This document shows positions 36,370-44,282 of a stretch of 64,000 nt of DNA, one piece after another; within the stretch, counting starts at the first letter, position 1; the number at the start of each line of letters is the position of its first letter. Where the stretch lies: NCBI GenBank assembly GCA_041395745.1, contig JAWKZV010000003.1, forward strand, positions 434,001 to 498,000. The letters are read 5' to 3'. Position numbers and translations under genes: made by a program. The notes beneath the pieces were generated by a model. It did no database searches and was not told the origin of the DNA. It worked only from the letters and a program-made list of their open reading frames with translations. This DNA is from Porticoccus sp041395745. Its GTDB lineage: Bacteria; Pseudomonadota; Gammaproteobacteria; Pseudomonadales; Porticoccaceae.

Positions 36370-37132
36370 CCACTTCGGCTGCCGCATCGGCAGCGTTATC
36401 AAGGGAACTGACGGCCCGAACCCAGGGCTCAACTCCGGGGTACTGTTTGGCGATGGCATTCCACGCATTGCGCGCTTCATCCGGGGACTCAAATTCACCC
36501 CAGGTGAGTACCTGCCAATACTTCTCTTTACTAAACGAGCGGAATTGCCGCACCGGGAGATTGGCAAGGCTGTGCGCCGCAACAAATGCCTGCAACTGGG
36601 GCTCGTCGGAGAATGCCCCCAACTGCATGGTGTACCCGGAGCGGGCACCCGTCACGTCACTGGCGCGAATCGGCTGGCTGTCATCTGCGATAGTATGGAC
36701 CACCGGTTGATCCACAGCACTACTGGTTGGCTTGGCAGTCGTCTGCCAGGCAGTCGGTATCGGCTCGGCCACTCGCGGAGGACGGGCTTTGTTGACCTTG
36801 ATCTCCGACGCATTTTCTCCTGGAGCCAGGACGGGCTCATTGGTCAGACTGGGCAGCTGCTGACGCCATTGCTGGCTGGGAAAACCCGCCACCTCCATGA
36901 TCGGATCAGCTGGCTGCTCCTTCTTTGCGGCAGCGGGGGCTGTCTTCTCCTCTACCGTTGGGGCAACGGCCACCATCTGGCCGTCCCTGAACTCGCGCAT
37001 TTCGCATGACCAGTTGGCACTGTTTTTCTGGCCTGTGCACACCCAGCTCATATAGCTGTCATCTTCCTGCTGGGAAGCACAGGCCGCCAGCAGGCTTCCC
37101 AACATCACCAGCCCAAGATTCCGATAGTTCAT
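36362..37132 (-). CDS. SPOR-domain lipoprotein
   Basis: 256 aa. The lipobox is LLAAC (Cys18) after a signal (MNYRNLGLVMLGSLLAAC), so it is lipid-anchored. A disordered Pro/Ala-rich linker (about 55-165) leads to a SPOR domain (about 166-240: GYTMQLGAFSDEPQLQAFVAAHSL...YWQVLTWGEFESPDEARNAW). SPOR domains bind denuded glycan at the division septum, so a role in division or cell wall remodelling is likely. It heads a three-gene minus-strand unit with the DCC and cupin genes. Confidence 0.88.
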   Translation of the reverse strand: MNYRNLGLVMLGSLLAACASQQEDDSYMSWVCTGQKNSANWSCEMREFRDGQMVAVAPTVEEKTAPAAAKKEQPADPIMEVAGFPSQQWRQQLPSLTNEPVLAPGENASEIKVNKARPPRVAEPIPTAWQTTAKPTSSAVDQPVVHTIADDSQPIRASDVTGARSGYTMQLGAFSDEPQLQAFVAAHSLANLPVRQFRSFSKEKYWQVLTWGEFESPDEARNAWNAIAKQYPGVEPWVRAVSSLDNAADAAAEVDG

Positions 37133-37167
37133 GGAGGATTACTCTAGCGCCTCAACTTGCTGAAGTT

Positions 37168-37437
37168 TTAAATTCCCATGCGGTTCAACGCATCCAGCAC
37201 CTGGCGAATGGTTGTCGCCAAACGGGGATGATCAACCTCAAACTCACTGGCTCTTTCCTCCAGCTGATCAAGAAGGTGATGCAGGGGCTTATCCTCCGGC
37301 TCCTTACCTTGGGCAATCTCGACCATATCGGACATCAGGTGACTCAGCATGTCCCGGTCCTCAGCGGCTACATTCTTGGCCTGCTCCAGCTCCCGATGTA
37401 GTTGTTGCAATTGACCCTGCAAATCTTCATTTGTCAT
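37168..37437 (-). CDS. DUF4404 family protein
   Basis: 89-aa acidic helical protein (MTNEDLQGQLQQLHRELEQAKNVAAEDRDMLSHLMSDM...HPRLATTIRQVLDALNRMGI). The heptad pattern suggests a coiled coil. It matches the DUF4404 family of gammaproteobacteria by pattern. The ATG at 37437 is chosen; the upstream frame is not coding-like. It is divergent from amtB. No function known. Confidence 0.8.
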   Translation of the reverse strand: MTNEDLQGQLQQLHRELEQAKNVAAEDRDMLSHLMSDMVEIAQGKEPEDKPLHHLLDQLEERASEFEVDHPRLATTIRQVLDALNRMGI

Positions 37438-37670
37438 ATTTTTTACCTCTGATCCTGACCATGCCCCACTGCTGCCTACCCCCATGCCATCCGGGGCGCC
37501 CCAGGAGACCGCAATTACTCGTATCAAGTATATGCCTTTTAGCGCCACGTAGAGACAGTGGTCACCACCTAAAACTGGACCACTCACCCTTGGAAAAATC
37601 GACGCATCCTGACGCCGGACAGGCACCAATGAACTGGCGGATTGCCATCATAGCGATATTCGCTCATTTC

Positions 37671-37685
37671 TGGCACAGCATTTGC
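37671..37685 (+). promoter_or_regulatory. Sigma-54 promoter of amtB
   Basis: TGGCAC (37671-37676), 5-nt spacer, TTGC (37682-37685): an exact -24/-12 sigma-54 promoter. Transcription would begin near 37697, leaving a leader of about 110 nt before the ATG at 37810. Activation by NtrC is expected. Confidence 0.87.
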
Positions 37686-37748
37686 CGTGAAATTCTTGAA
37701 CGCCCAAAAGAGGCATAAAATTACAAAAATCGCCCTATATTGATGCAT

Positions 37749-37790
37749 GCGCACCAAATATGGGTTATTTGATGCGCATATTTGGTGCGC
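37749..37790 (+). promoter_or_regulatory. Long inverted repeat in the amtB leader
   Basis: Perfect 14-bp arms GCGCACCAAATATG (37749-37762) and CATATTTGGTGCGC (37777-37790) separated by 14 nt. It lies downstream of the predicted sigma-54 start, ending 19 nt before the amtB ATG. In RNA it would form a strong hairpin just upstream of the ribosome-binding site. The arms also contain GCACCA/TGGTGC, the NtrC half-site sequences, but at a much wider spacing than normal NtrC sites. Confidence 0.7.
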
Positions 37791-37809
37791 AAAACCGAGA
37801 GAAGCCATC

Positions 37810-39120
37810 ATGACCATCAAGAAAAATCACATTTCCATTCTTTTTGCCCTCCTTTCGACTGCACTTGCACCATCTTTGGTATACGCAGATGGAGTGGATG
37901 GCGCCAACACCTCCTGGATTCTCACTGCCACAGCATTAGTCCTGTTCATGACCATTCCAGGGCTGTCACTGTTCTACGGCGGACTGGTGCGCACCAAGAA
38001 CGTACTGTCGGTGCTGATGCAGTGTTTTGCCATTACCTGTGCTGCCTCCCTGATCTGGATGATCTGTGGTTACAGCCTGGCTTTCGGTGATGGCGGTGAC
38101 AGCAATAACTGGATCGGCAACCTGCAGAACTTCATGTTGGCAAATATTGCCGAGGACAGCCTCTCCGGCAGTATTCCGGAAACCGTGTTTGCCATGTTCC
38201 AGATGACCTTCGCCATCATCACGCCGGCACTGATCATCGGCGCCTTTGCCGAACGCATCCGCTTTTCAGCGGTATTGCTGTTCAGCTGCTTCTGGCTGCT
38301 GGCCGTGTATGTGCCGGTTACCCACTGGGTATGGGGTGGTGGGTGGCTGGGCCAGATGGGCCTGCTGGATTTCGCCGGTGGCACCGTGGTCCATATCACT
38401 GCCGGTGTTGGCGCACTGGTTGGCGCTTTAGTAGTTGGCAATCGTCGCGGCTTCCAGCAACACGCCATGATGCCCCACAACCTGACCATGACCGTCACCG
38501 GCGCCGGCATGCTGTGGGTGGGCTGGTTCGGCTTTAACGCCGGTTCCGCACTGGCTGCCAACGGCGATGCCGGTATGGCCATGTTGGTAACCCACATCTC
38601 CGCCGCCACCGGTTCGCTGGCGTGGATGATGATGGAATGGGTCAAACACGGTAAACCTTCGGTGCTGGGTATTGTCACCGGCATGGTAGCTGGCCTCGGC
38701 ACCATCACTCCGGCTTCTGGCTACGTCGGCCCTGGCGGCGCACTGGTGATCGGCTTCACCGCTGGCATCATCTGCTACTTCGCCACCCAACTGGTAAAAC
38801 TGAAATTCAAGATCGACGACTCACTGGACGTGTTCCCGGTTCACGGCATGGGTGGCATTCTCGGCACCCTGCTGGCAGGCATTTTTGCTTCTGCCGAACT
38901 GGGAGTGTTCAGCGGTCAGGGCTACGCCGAGGGCGTCACCATGGCATCCCAGCTCAAGGTGCAGGCGATCGGTGTATTGAGCACCTTTGTCTACACCGCA
39001 CTGGTGAGCTTTGTGCTGCTGAAGGTGGTGGATGTTATGGTCGGACTGCGCGTAGACGACGAGCAGGAAGTCCAAGGCCTGGACCTGTCGCAACACGACG
39101 AACGTGGTTACGACATCTAA
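37810..39120 (+). CDS. amtB: Ammonium transporter AmtB
   Basis: 436 aa from ATG 37810, with a signal peptide (MTIKKNHISILFALLSTALAPSLVYADG) typical of AmtB, then eleven membrane helices. Signatures: WILTATALVLFMTIPGLSLFYGGLVRTKNVLS, PVTHWVWGGGWLGQMGLLDFAGGTVVHITAG (pore His and phenylalanine gate region), and VFPVHGMGGILGTLLAGIFAS. The usual upstream glnK is absent, so PII must be encoded elsewhere. It is driven by a sigma-54 promoter and ends at a strong terminator. Confidence 0.96.
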   Translation: MTIKKNHISILFALLSTALAPSLVYADGVDGANTSWILTATALVLFMTIPGLSLFYGGLVRTKNVLSVLMQCFAITCAASLIWMICGYSLAFGDGGDSNNWIGNLQNFMLANIAEDSLSGSIPETVFAMFQMTFAIITPALIIGAFAERIRFSAVLLFSCFWLLAVYVPVTHWVWGGGWLGQMGLLDFAGGTVVHITAGVGALVGALVVGNRRGFQQHAMMPHNLTMTVTGAGMLWVGWFGFNAGSALAANGDAGMAMLVTHISAATGSLAWMMMEWVKHGKPSVLGIVTGMVAGLGTITPASGYVGPGGALVIGFTAGIICYFATQLVKLKFKIDDSLDVFPVHGMGGILGTLLAGIFASAELGVFSGQGYAEGVTMASQLKVQAIGVLSTFVYTALVSFVLLKVVDVMVGLRVDDEQEVQGLDLSQHDERGYDI

Positions 39121-39137
39121 GACGGGAAACCCCAACC

Positions 39138-39165
39138 AAAAAAACCGCCTTATGGCGGTTTTTTT
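39138..39165 (+). terminator. Rho-independent terminator of amtB
   Basis: Stem AAAACCGCC / GGCGGTTTT (A/T-extended to 12 bp) with a 4-nt loop and T-run, 17 bp after the amtB stop. Confidence 0.92.
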
Positions 39166-39186
39166 GTGTCTTTCATCATTAGCTGG

Positions 39187-39326
39187 CAGCCTGTTGAAAA
39201 ACGTTTTCGAGGCCGGTTATGCAAGGCAATATTGGACGAAAAAGCGGAGTTTATACCTGATCAATGAGCATGTTGAGTTCAGAGTTAACGACGCGTAAGC
39301 CACGTGGATAGTTTTTCAGCAGACTG
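39187..39326. mobile_element. MITE-like 140-bp element with imperfect terminal inverted repeats
   Basis: The ends CAGCCTGTTGAAAAAC (39187-39202) and, in reverse complement, CAGTCTGCTGAAAAAC (39311-39326) match at 14 of 16 positions. The interior includes GCAAGGCAATATTGGACGAA and AAAGCGGAGTTTAT, which I recall as part of a dispersed non-coding repeat family in marine gammaproteobacteria. There is no ORF. The right end touches the btuF stop codon (39327). No clear target-site duplication is seen. Confidence 0.65.
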
Positions 39327-40199
39327 TCAGGAGTCTCGGGCCCGATCAATCGCCTCACACAACTGTCTCGCCCCCAGTACGATTCGCGGAGTATGGCGGT
39401 GCAGCAGATAAGGGTCGACATTGAACAGATGATCCGCTTTGACTGCCTGCAATTCCGGCCATTGCCGCCAGTAGGCAAAAGCCGCATCCAGCTCGGCGTA
39501 CTGTCCGATAATGATCACTTGCGGATCTGCCGCCAGCACCGACTCCGGCCCCAGCTTTGGGACCAGACCCGGAACAGCAGCAAATACATTGCGCCCCCCA
39601 CACAGGGTAATCACGTCAGAGACCAGGTGGCTTCCCCCAAACGTCATCAGCGGTGACTGCCATATCTGGTAGTACACGCTCACTGAATCAGCCTGGCCAT
39701 ACTGGTCTGACAAGGTTTGCAATGCGTCGCGAAATTCTCCTGCCACCTTCCCGGCAGATTGCTCCCTGCCAAGCAGCACACCCAGTTTTTCCAGGCTTAG
39801 GGGAATATCCTCAAGATGCCGGGGCTTATTGACGTAAACATTCAAACCCAGCGCCTTGAGCCTGCCGATGATGCCTTCACCGTTACCGCTCAACCAGACC
39901 AGCACCAGATCCGGCTGAAATTCCAGCAGCGCTTCGTAATTAATCCTGTTATTGGAGCCGATTACCGGCAGCTGTTTGGCCTCTTCGGGAAAATCACTCC
40001 AGGCTACGGTTGCTGCCATCTGTTTGCCCGCACCCAGCGCATAGACGATTTCCGTGAGATGGGGCGCAAGGCTGATCACTCGCTGGGCTGGCCTGGATAA
40101 CCTGATGCTGTCGCCGAGATCATCCTGCACCAGGATATCGGCCCTGGCGCCACAGGCCAGCACCAGCAACATGAACAAAACGCACAGGTTTGTCGCCAT
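39327..40199 (-). CDS. btuF: Periplasmic cobalamin-binding protein BtuF
   Basis: 290 aa. A signal peptide (MATNLCVLFMLLVLACGARA) is followed by the class III substrate-binding fold: RVISLAPHLTEIVYALGAGKQMAATVAWSDFPEEAKQLPVIGSNNRINYEALLEFQPDLVLVW, and WPELQAVKADHLFNVDPYLLHRHTPRIVLGA. It delivers B12 to BtuCD. It is the last gene of the B12 operon, starting two bases after btuD ends. Confidence 0.92.
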   Translation of the reverse strand: MATNLCVLFMLLVLACGARADILVQDDLGDSIRLSRPAQRVISLAPHLTEIVYALGAGKQMAATVAWSDFPEEAKQLPVIGSNNRINYEALLEFQPDLVLVWLSGNGEGIIGRLKALGLNVYVNKPRHLEDIPLSLEKLGVLLGREQSAGKVAGEFRDALQTLSDQYGQADSVSVYYQIWQSPLMTFGGSHLVSDVITLCGGRNVFAAVPGLVPKLGPESVLAADPQVIIIGQYAELDAAFAYWRQWPELQAVKADHLFNVDPYLLHRHTPRIVLGARQLCEAIDRARDS

Positions 40200-40201
40200 G
40201 A

Positions 40202-40972
40202 TCAGGCGATCACCAGGGGGGTTCCTGTTACCGGATTCACCGCAATAGTCGCCTCCACATGGAAGACTTCACGAACCAGGTCCGGGGTGAGCACGTCCCT
40301 TGGAGCACCCGAGGCGGCAATGTTTCCACAACTCAGTACCAGGATGTGATCGGCACAGCGGGCAGCCAGGTTGAGATCGTGGATGACGACCAGCACCGCC
40401 ACGCCCTGCTCCGCCAGTTTGCGCATGAGCTCCAGCGTCATCTGCTGGTGGGCCAGATCAAAAGAGGAAGTCGGCTCATCCAGCACCAGAATACGGTCGC
40501 CCTGAGGCACCGCCTCCCAGATTTGTGCCAGCACCCGCGCCAACTGAACCCGCTGTTTTTCACCACCGGACATGTGGGTGTAGAAACGCCGGTCGAGATA
40601 ATTGCCATCCACCGCCTGCAAGGCAGCTGCGACGATCTCCGCATCGCGCACCAGACCTGTGGCATGGGGAATGCGGCCAAGCATCACCACTTCACGGGCG
40701 GTAAAAGGAAAATCAAGGCGAGAGCTCTGGGGTAACACCGCCATCATCTGTGCCAGCTGCTCCTGGGGCCACTGACCGATGGCGCGACCATTGAACAGCA
40801 CCTCCCCACCAGTGGGTTTGTGCTCCCCTGTTAGCAGTCGCAGCAGGCTGGTTTTGCCTGCACCGTTGGCACCGAGTACGGCGGTGATCTCACCAGGTTT
40901 TACCCGCAAGTTGATGTCCCGCAACAGCGAAAAACCGGCGACATTCAGGGAGAGGTTGCGGGCTTCCAGCAT
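40202..40972 (-). CDS. btuD: Cobalamin ABC transporter ATP-binding protein BtuD
   Basis: 256 aa from ATG 40972 (MLEARNLSLNVAGFSLLRDIN). Walker A GANGAGKTSLLRLL, signature MSGGEKQRVQLARVL, Walker B ILVLDEPTSSFD. Sequence alone resembles HmuV-type haem ATPases; the cobalamin assignment comes from the riboswitch-controlled operon with btuC, btuF, btuB and cobO. Starts 4 bp after btuC stops. Confidence 0.9.
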   Translation of the reverse strand: MLEARNLSLNVAGFSLLRDINLRVKPGEITAVLGANGAGKTSLLRLLTGEHKPTGGEVLFNGRAIGQWPQEQLAQMMAVLPQSSRLDFPFTAREVVMLGRIPHATGLVRDAEIVAAALQAVDGNYLDRRFYTHMSGGEKQRVQLARVLAQIWEAVPQGDRILVLDEPTSSFDLAHQQMTLELMRKLAEQGVAVLVVIHDLNLAARCADHILVLSCGNIAASGAPRDVLTPDLVREVFHVEATIAVNPVTGTPLVIA

Positions 40973-40976
40973 GATC

Positions 40977-42002
40977 TTAATCCAGCACCTTGCGACGCCG
41001 CTGCACCAGCAGTGCCACAAAGAAAGGGGCACCCAGCAGCGCCGTGACCACACCGGTGGGCAGCTCAGCCGGAGCCATCAATGTGCGTGCCCCGGTGTCT
41101 GCAAGCAAGAGCAGAACGGCCCCCAGGAGGGCCGAACCGGGTATCAGGTAACGATGGTCCGGACCAATCATCAAGCGCACCAGATGGGGCACAATCAGCC
41201 CGACGAAGGCCACCACACCGGATACCGCGACGGCAACACCCACACCAAGAGCCGTCAGGAGAATCAGCCGACGCTTGAGAGACTCAACCGCCACACCCAG
41301 GTGACGCGCCTCTGACTCTCCTAGCAAAATGGCATTCAACGCCCGCCCCTCCCGCGGCAACACCCCCACCAACGGCAGAACCACCGCGGCAATAATCGCC
41401 ACGCGGCTCCAGCTGGCACTGTCGAGATTGCCCATCTGCCAAAGGCTGATGCGGCGCAACATTTCGTTGTCGGCAAAAAAGCTGAACAGACTGGTGGCAG
41501 CGCCCGCCAGTGCAGTGATGGCAATTCCCGCCAGCAGCATGGTGGAGACGGAGGTACCCGTCACCGTTGTCGCCAGACGGTAAACCAGTGCCGTAGCGAG
41601 CAGACCACCGACAAAAGCACCCAGCGCCACGGCAGACAACTGCACAATGCCCCCCAAGAGTGTCGTGCCTCCCAGAAAGATCACACAGCTTGCTCCCATG
41701 GAGGCACCGCTGGAAACGCCGATCAGGGAAGGATCCGCCAGCGGGTTGCGAAACAGCCCCTGCATCACGGCGCCACAACTGGCAAGACAGGCCCCCGCCA
41801 GGGCAGCCAAAAGCACCCGCGGCAAACGAATGCTGGTCAGGATGCGCTCATCCATCCCGCCCGAATTACCCCCAGAAAAGAGCAGCCCCAACAATTTTCC
41901 GGGAGCAATATCCACCGGGCCGCTCAACAGGCCCAACAATAGTGCCAACAGCAGCATGACTGCCGCGGATACGAGAAAAAGTTGCGGGGAAACACGGTGC
42001 AT
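40977..42002 (-). CDS. btuC: Cobalamin ABC transporter permease BtuC (FecCD family)
   Basis: 341 aa with about ten membrane helices. FecCD signatures: RLPRVLLAALAGACLASCGAVMQGLFRNPLADPSLIGVSSGAS, and SGVVAFVGLIVPHLVRLMIGPDHRYLIPGSALLGAVLLLLADTGAR. Likely forms BtuC2D2 with the next gene. Member of the B12 operon; 18 bp after cobO. Confidence 0.92.
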   Translation of the reverse strand: MHRVSPQLFLVSAAVMLLLALLLGLLSGPVDIAPGKLLGLLFSGGNSGGMDERILTSIRLPRVLLAALAGACLASCGAVMQGLFRNPLADPSLIGVSSGASMGASCVIFLGGTTLLGGIVQLSAVALGAFVGGLLATALVYRLATTVTGTSVSTMLLAGIAITALAGAATSLFSFFADNEMLRRISLWQMGNLDSASWSRVAIIAAVVLPLVGVLPREGRALNAILLGESEARHLGVAVESLKRRLILLTALGVGVAVAVSGVVAFVGLIVPHLVRLMIGPDHRYLIPGSALLGAVLLLLADTGARTLMAPAELPTGVVTALLGAPFFVALLVQRRRKVLD

Positions 42003-42020
42003 GGGGGACGAATAACCGTC

Positions 42021-42614
42021 TCAATAATCCACGCCGCGACGGGCTTTTATACCTGCGCGATAGGCGTGCTTGATTTCGCGAATTTCAGAAACAGTGTCTG
42101 CCAGCTCCTGCAGTGCGGAACCGCCACCGCGACCGGTCACCACCACACTCTGGCTTGCCGGGCGTTGACTGAGCGCGTTCAGCACGCGCTCTTCATCCAG
42201 GTACTTGAAGCTCAGCATGTAGGTGAGCTCATCCAGCACCACCAGGTGGTACTGCCCGTCCGCCAGCATGCGCTCGGCCTCGGCCCAAGTTCTCAGGGCG
42301 GCCTCTATGTCACCCTGGCGGTCCTGGGTATTCCAGGTAAAGCCCGTACCCATCTGGTAAAAATCCACCTCCGGGCAACGATCCCGCAGGTACAGCTCCT
42401 CACCGGAAAGTTGTTCTCCCTTGATGAACTGCACCACCCCGACTTTGTAGCCGTAACCCAGCGCTCGCATCACCATGCCAAATGCAGAGCTGGATTTGCC
42501 CTTGCCATCGCCGGTGAGCAGGATCATCACCCCGCGCTCCTGGTCGGCAGCGGCGATACCGGCATCCACTTTTTCCTTGAGCTTCTGCATTTTCTGCTGG
42601 TGTTTGTCTGCCAT
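42021..42614 (-). CDS. cobO: Corrinoid adenosyltransferase CobO/BtuR
   Basis: 197 aa. Transfers the 5'-deoxyadenosyl group from ATP to Co(I) corrinoid, generating adenosylcobalamin from imported B12. P-loop LLTGDGKGKSSSAFGMVMRALGYG; YHLVVLDELTYMLSFKYL and VVVTGRGGGSALQELADTVSEI are typical, as is the conserved AYRAGIKARRGVDY C-terminus. Its ATG overlaps the upstream stop as TGATG. Its product could supply IcmF. Confidence 0.95.
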   Translation of the reverse strand: MADKHQQKMQKLKEKVDAGIAAADQERGVMILLTGDGKGKSSSAFGMVMRALGYGYKVGVVQFIKGEQLSGEELYLRDRCPEVDFYQMGTGFTWNTQDRQGDIEAALRTWAEAERMLADGQYHLVVLDELTYMLSFKYLDEERVLNALSQRPASQSVVVTGRGGGSALQELADTVSEIREIKHAYRAGIKARRGVDY

Positions 42615-43549
42615 CAGAGTTCCTCAGCCATACGGTCAATGGCAACGGCGGTCGGGAGGCCCGCTGGCAGCGGGTGCCGTTGCGGATGAAGCAGGTGCGC
42701 CAGAATTTCCAGGCTGTCCACCAGCCTCGGTCCGGGACGGCTGAAATAACTGTTGCCATCCACTGCGTAGACGCGACCTGCCTGCGCTGCGGGCAGCATG
42801 CCGTACTCGGGACACTTTGTCAGCAGCGGGATGTCCAGGGCGGTGCGGGACAAATCGAAACCGCACAGGGAGACCAGTACGACCTCCGGCGCAGCATCCA
42901 CCAACTCCTGCCAGCTGCGTCTCCGGGAGGGACTATGGCGATGGCCAAAACAGGGGATTCCGCCCGCCAATTCAATCAGCTCGGGATACCAGTGCCCGCC
43001 GTCAAACAGCGGCTCGATCCATTCCAGAATGGCCACCCGGGGTCGGCTCTCTCTGGCAATGGCGGCAGAACGCTCCGCCACAGCCTCCACCCGCCGTTTC
43101 AACCCGGCATGGTACTGCTGAGCCGTCGCGCTGCAACCGGCAGACTCTCCCACCAGCAAAACCGTATCCAGTACATCGTCGAGACAGGAGGGCTCCAGAT
43201 TGATCACCCTGACATCACCAGGCAGCTGGCAGGACACCGCATTGACCTCATCAGCGGATACCGCACAGACATCGCAGAGTGCCTGGGTGACGATCAAATC
43301 GGGGGCCAATTGGTTGAGCACATCGGTCTTCAGGCTGTAGAGGGCGCTGTCGGTTTCCAGCTGACCGTTGACCAGGGCATCAATCTCGGCACTGTCGAGA
43401 CCCTTGGGAATACGTGAGGTGGTGACTACCGGAAGCCCCAGCACATCAGCGGGGTAATCGCACTCGTGGGTCACTCCGACCAGGCTGTCTCGCAACCCGA
43501 GGCCACAGATGATTTCCGTGGCGCTGGGCAGCAGCGAGACAATTCTCAC
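42614..43549 (-). CDS. Cobalamin-binding protein without signal peptide (second BtuF-like)
   Basis: 311 aa, starting directly with MRIVSLLPSATEIICGLGLRDSLVGVTHECDYPADV: the binding fold begins at residue 1, so it should stay in the cytosol. Other conserved features: VTQALCDVCAVSADEV and GRVYAVDGNSYFSRPGPRLVDSLEIL. This is the signal-less branch of BtuF-like proteins often found in B12 clusters. Its start overlaps the DUF71 stop by 4 bp (ATGA) and its stop overlaps cobO, so all are cotranscribed. A cytosolic B12-handling role is inferred. Confidence 0.88.
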   Translation of the reverse strand: MRIVSLLPSATEIICGLGLRDSLVGVTHECDYPADVLGLPVVTTSRIPKGLDSAEIDALVNGQLETDSALYSLKTDVLNQLAPDLIVTQALCDVCAVSADEVNAVSCQLPGDVRVINLEPSCLDDVLDTVLLVGESAGCSATAQQYHAGLKRRVEAVAERSAAIARESRPRVAILEWIEPLFDGGHWYPELIELAGGIPCFGHRHSPSRRRSWQELVDAAPEVVLVSLCGFDLSRTALDIPLLTKCPEYGMLPAAQAGRVYAVDGNSYFSRPGPRLVDSLEILAHLLHPQRHPLPAGLPTAVAIDRMAEEL

Positions 43550-44256
43550 TGCGCGGCTCCGGAAGCAACTACCGAAATCAGGTCGGTATACACAAAACCG
43601 TCTCGGGTGACCGTCTCGCCTACTGTGACCGGCACCGGCTTTTTAAACATGGGACCATCACAGGCAAAACTGTGGAACTCGCCGTTCTCGCCGCAGGGAT
43701 CGACTCCGGCAGGCAGACAGTCGAGGAATTCTTTGCTGAACAGTGAACCTGCCAGTTCCTCTGGCATTTTCCCGGGATCAAGACAGGTGAGATAGGCCCG
43801 CAAACCGGAAGCAACCATCTCCCGGGCCAGCTGGTCGGTGGGAATACCCCACACGGGAAACAGCAATTCCAGACCGGTGTCGGCCATGCGGCTCTCCCGG
43901 TAGGCGCGGATATCCTCAAGGAACAGATCGCCGAATGCCACTGCATCCGGCGAAAGTTCACGCCGCACCTGGTCCAAGGCTTCCGTCATGGCCTGTTCAT
44001 ACTGTGCATTGCTGCATGGCCAGGGCAGGGGAATTTCAATCAGCGGCAGACCTGCCGCATCAGCCTGGGCCCGAACCAGTTCCAGGCGGACACCGTGGAT
44101 GGCGGAGCGTTCAAACGCCTGGTTGTAGGTGGTCATCAGGCCGACCACCTCCAGCTCAGGGTTCTGCTGAAGCTGATAGAGCGTCCAGGCGAAATCCTTG
44201 CCGCTGCTCCAGGAAAGCAGTACACGGGTTTTGCTGGATACGCTCAAATCAGTCAC
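43546..44256 (-). CDS. DUF71/COG2102 ATP-pyrophosphatase-like protein in B12 operon
   Basis: 236 aa with the PP-loop SWSSGKDFAWTLYQL near the N-terminus and the DUF71 signatures FGDLFLEDIRAYRESRMADTGLELLFPVWGIPT. Archaeal/eukaryotic relatives are diphthine-ammonia ligases; bacteria lack diphthamide, and a bacterial subgroup has been predicted to act in B12 salvage on the basis of clustering with btu genes. The clustering is seen here. The proposed reaction, an ATP-dependent amidation or similar corrinoid modification, is inference. Contains an extra C-terminal segment with CDGPMFKKPV. Confidence 0.85.
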   Translation of the reverse strand: MTDLSVSSKTRVLLSWSSGKDFAWTLYQLQQNPELEVVGLMTTYNQAFERSAIHGVRLELVRAQADAAGLPLIEIPLPWPCSNAQYEQAMTEALDQVRRELSPDAVAFGDLFLEDIRAYRESRMADTGLELLFPVWGIPTDQLAREMVASGLRAYLTCLDPGKMPEELAGSLFSKEFLDCLPAGVDPCGENGEFHSFACDGPMFKKPVPVTVGETVTRDGFVYTDLISVVASGAAQ

Positions 44257-44282
44257 GGGGCTCTCTCCATCAGCTTTCGTTA

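Larger units (their letters stand above)
37438..37809. other. Divergent regulatory region DUF4404 / amtB
   Basis: 372 bases without a gene. It contains the sigma-54 promoter (37671-37685), the amtB leader inverted repeat (37749-37790), a small inverted repeat GTGGT-C-ACCAC (37558-37568) and a GCACCA half-site (37622-37627) resembling NtrC half-sites, about 45 bp upstream of the -24 element. Confidence 0.65.
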
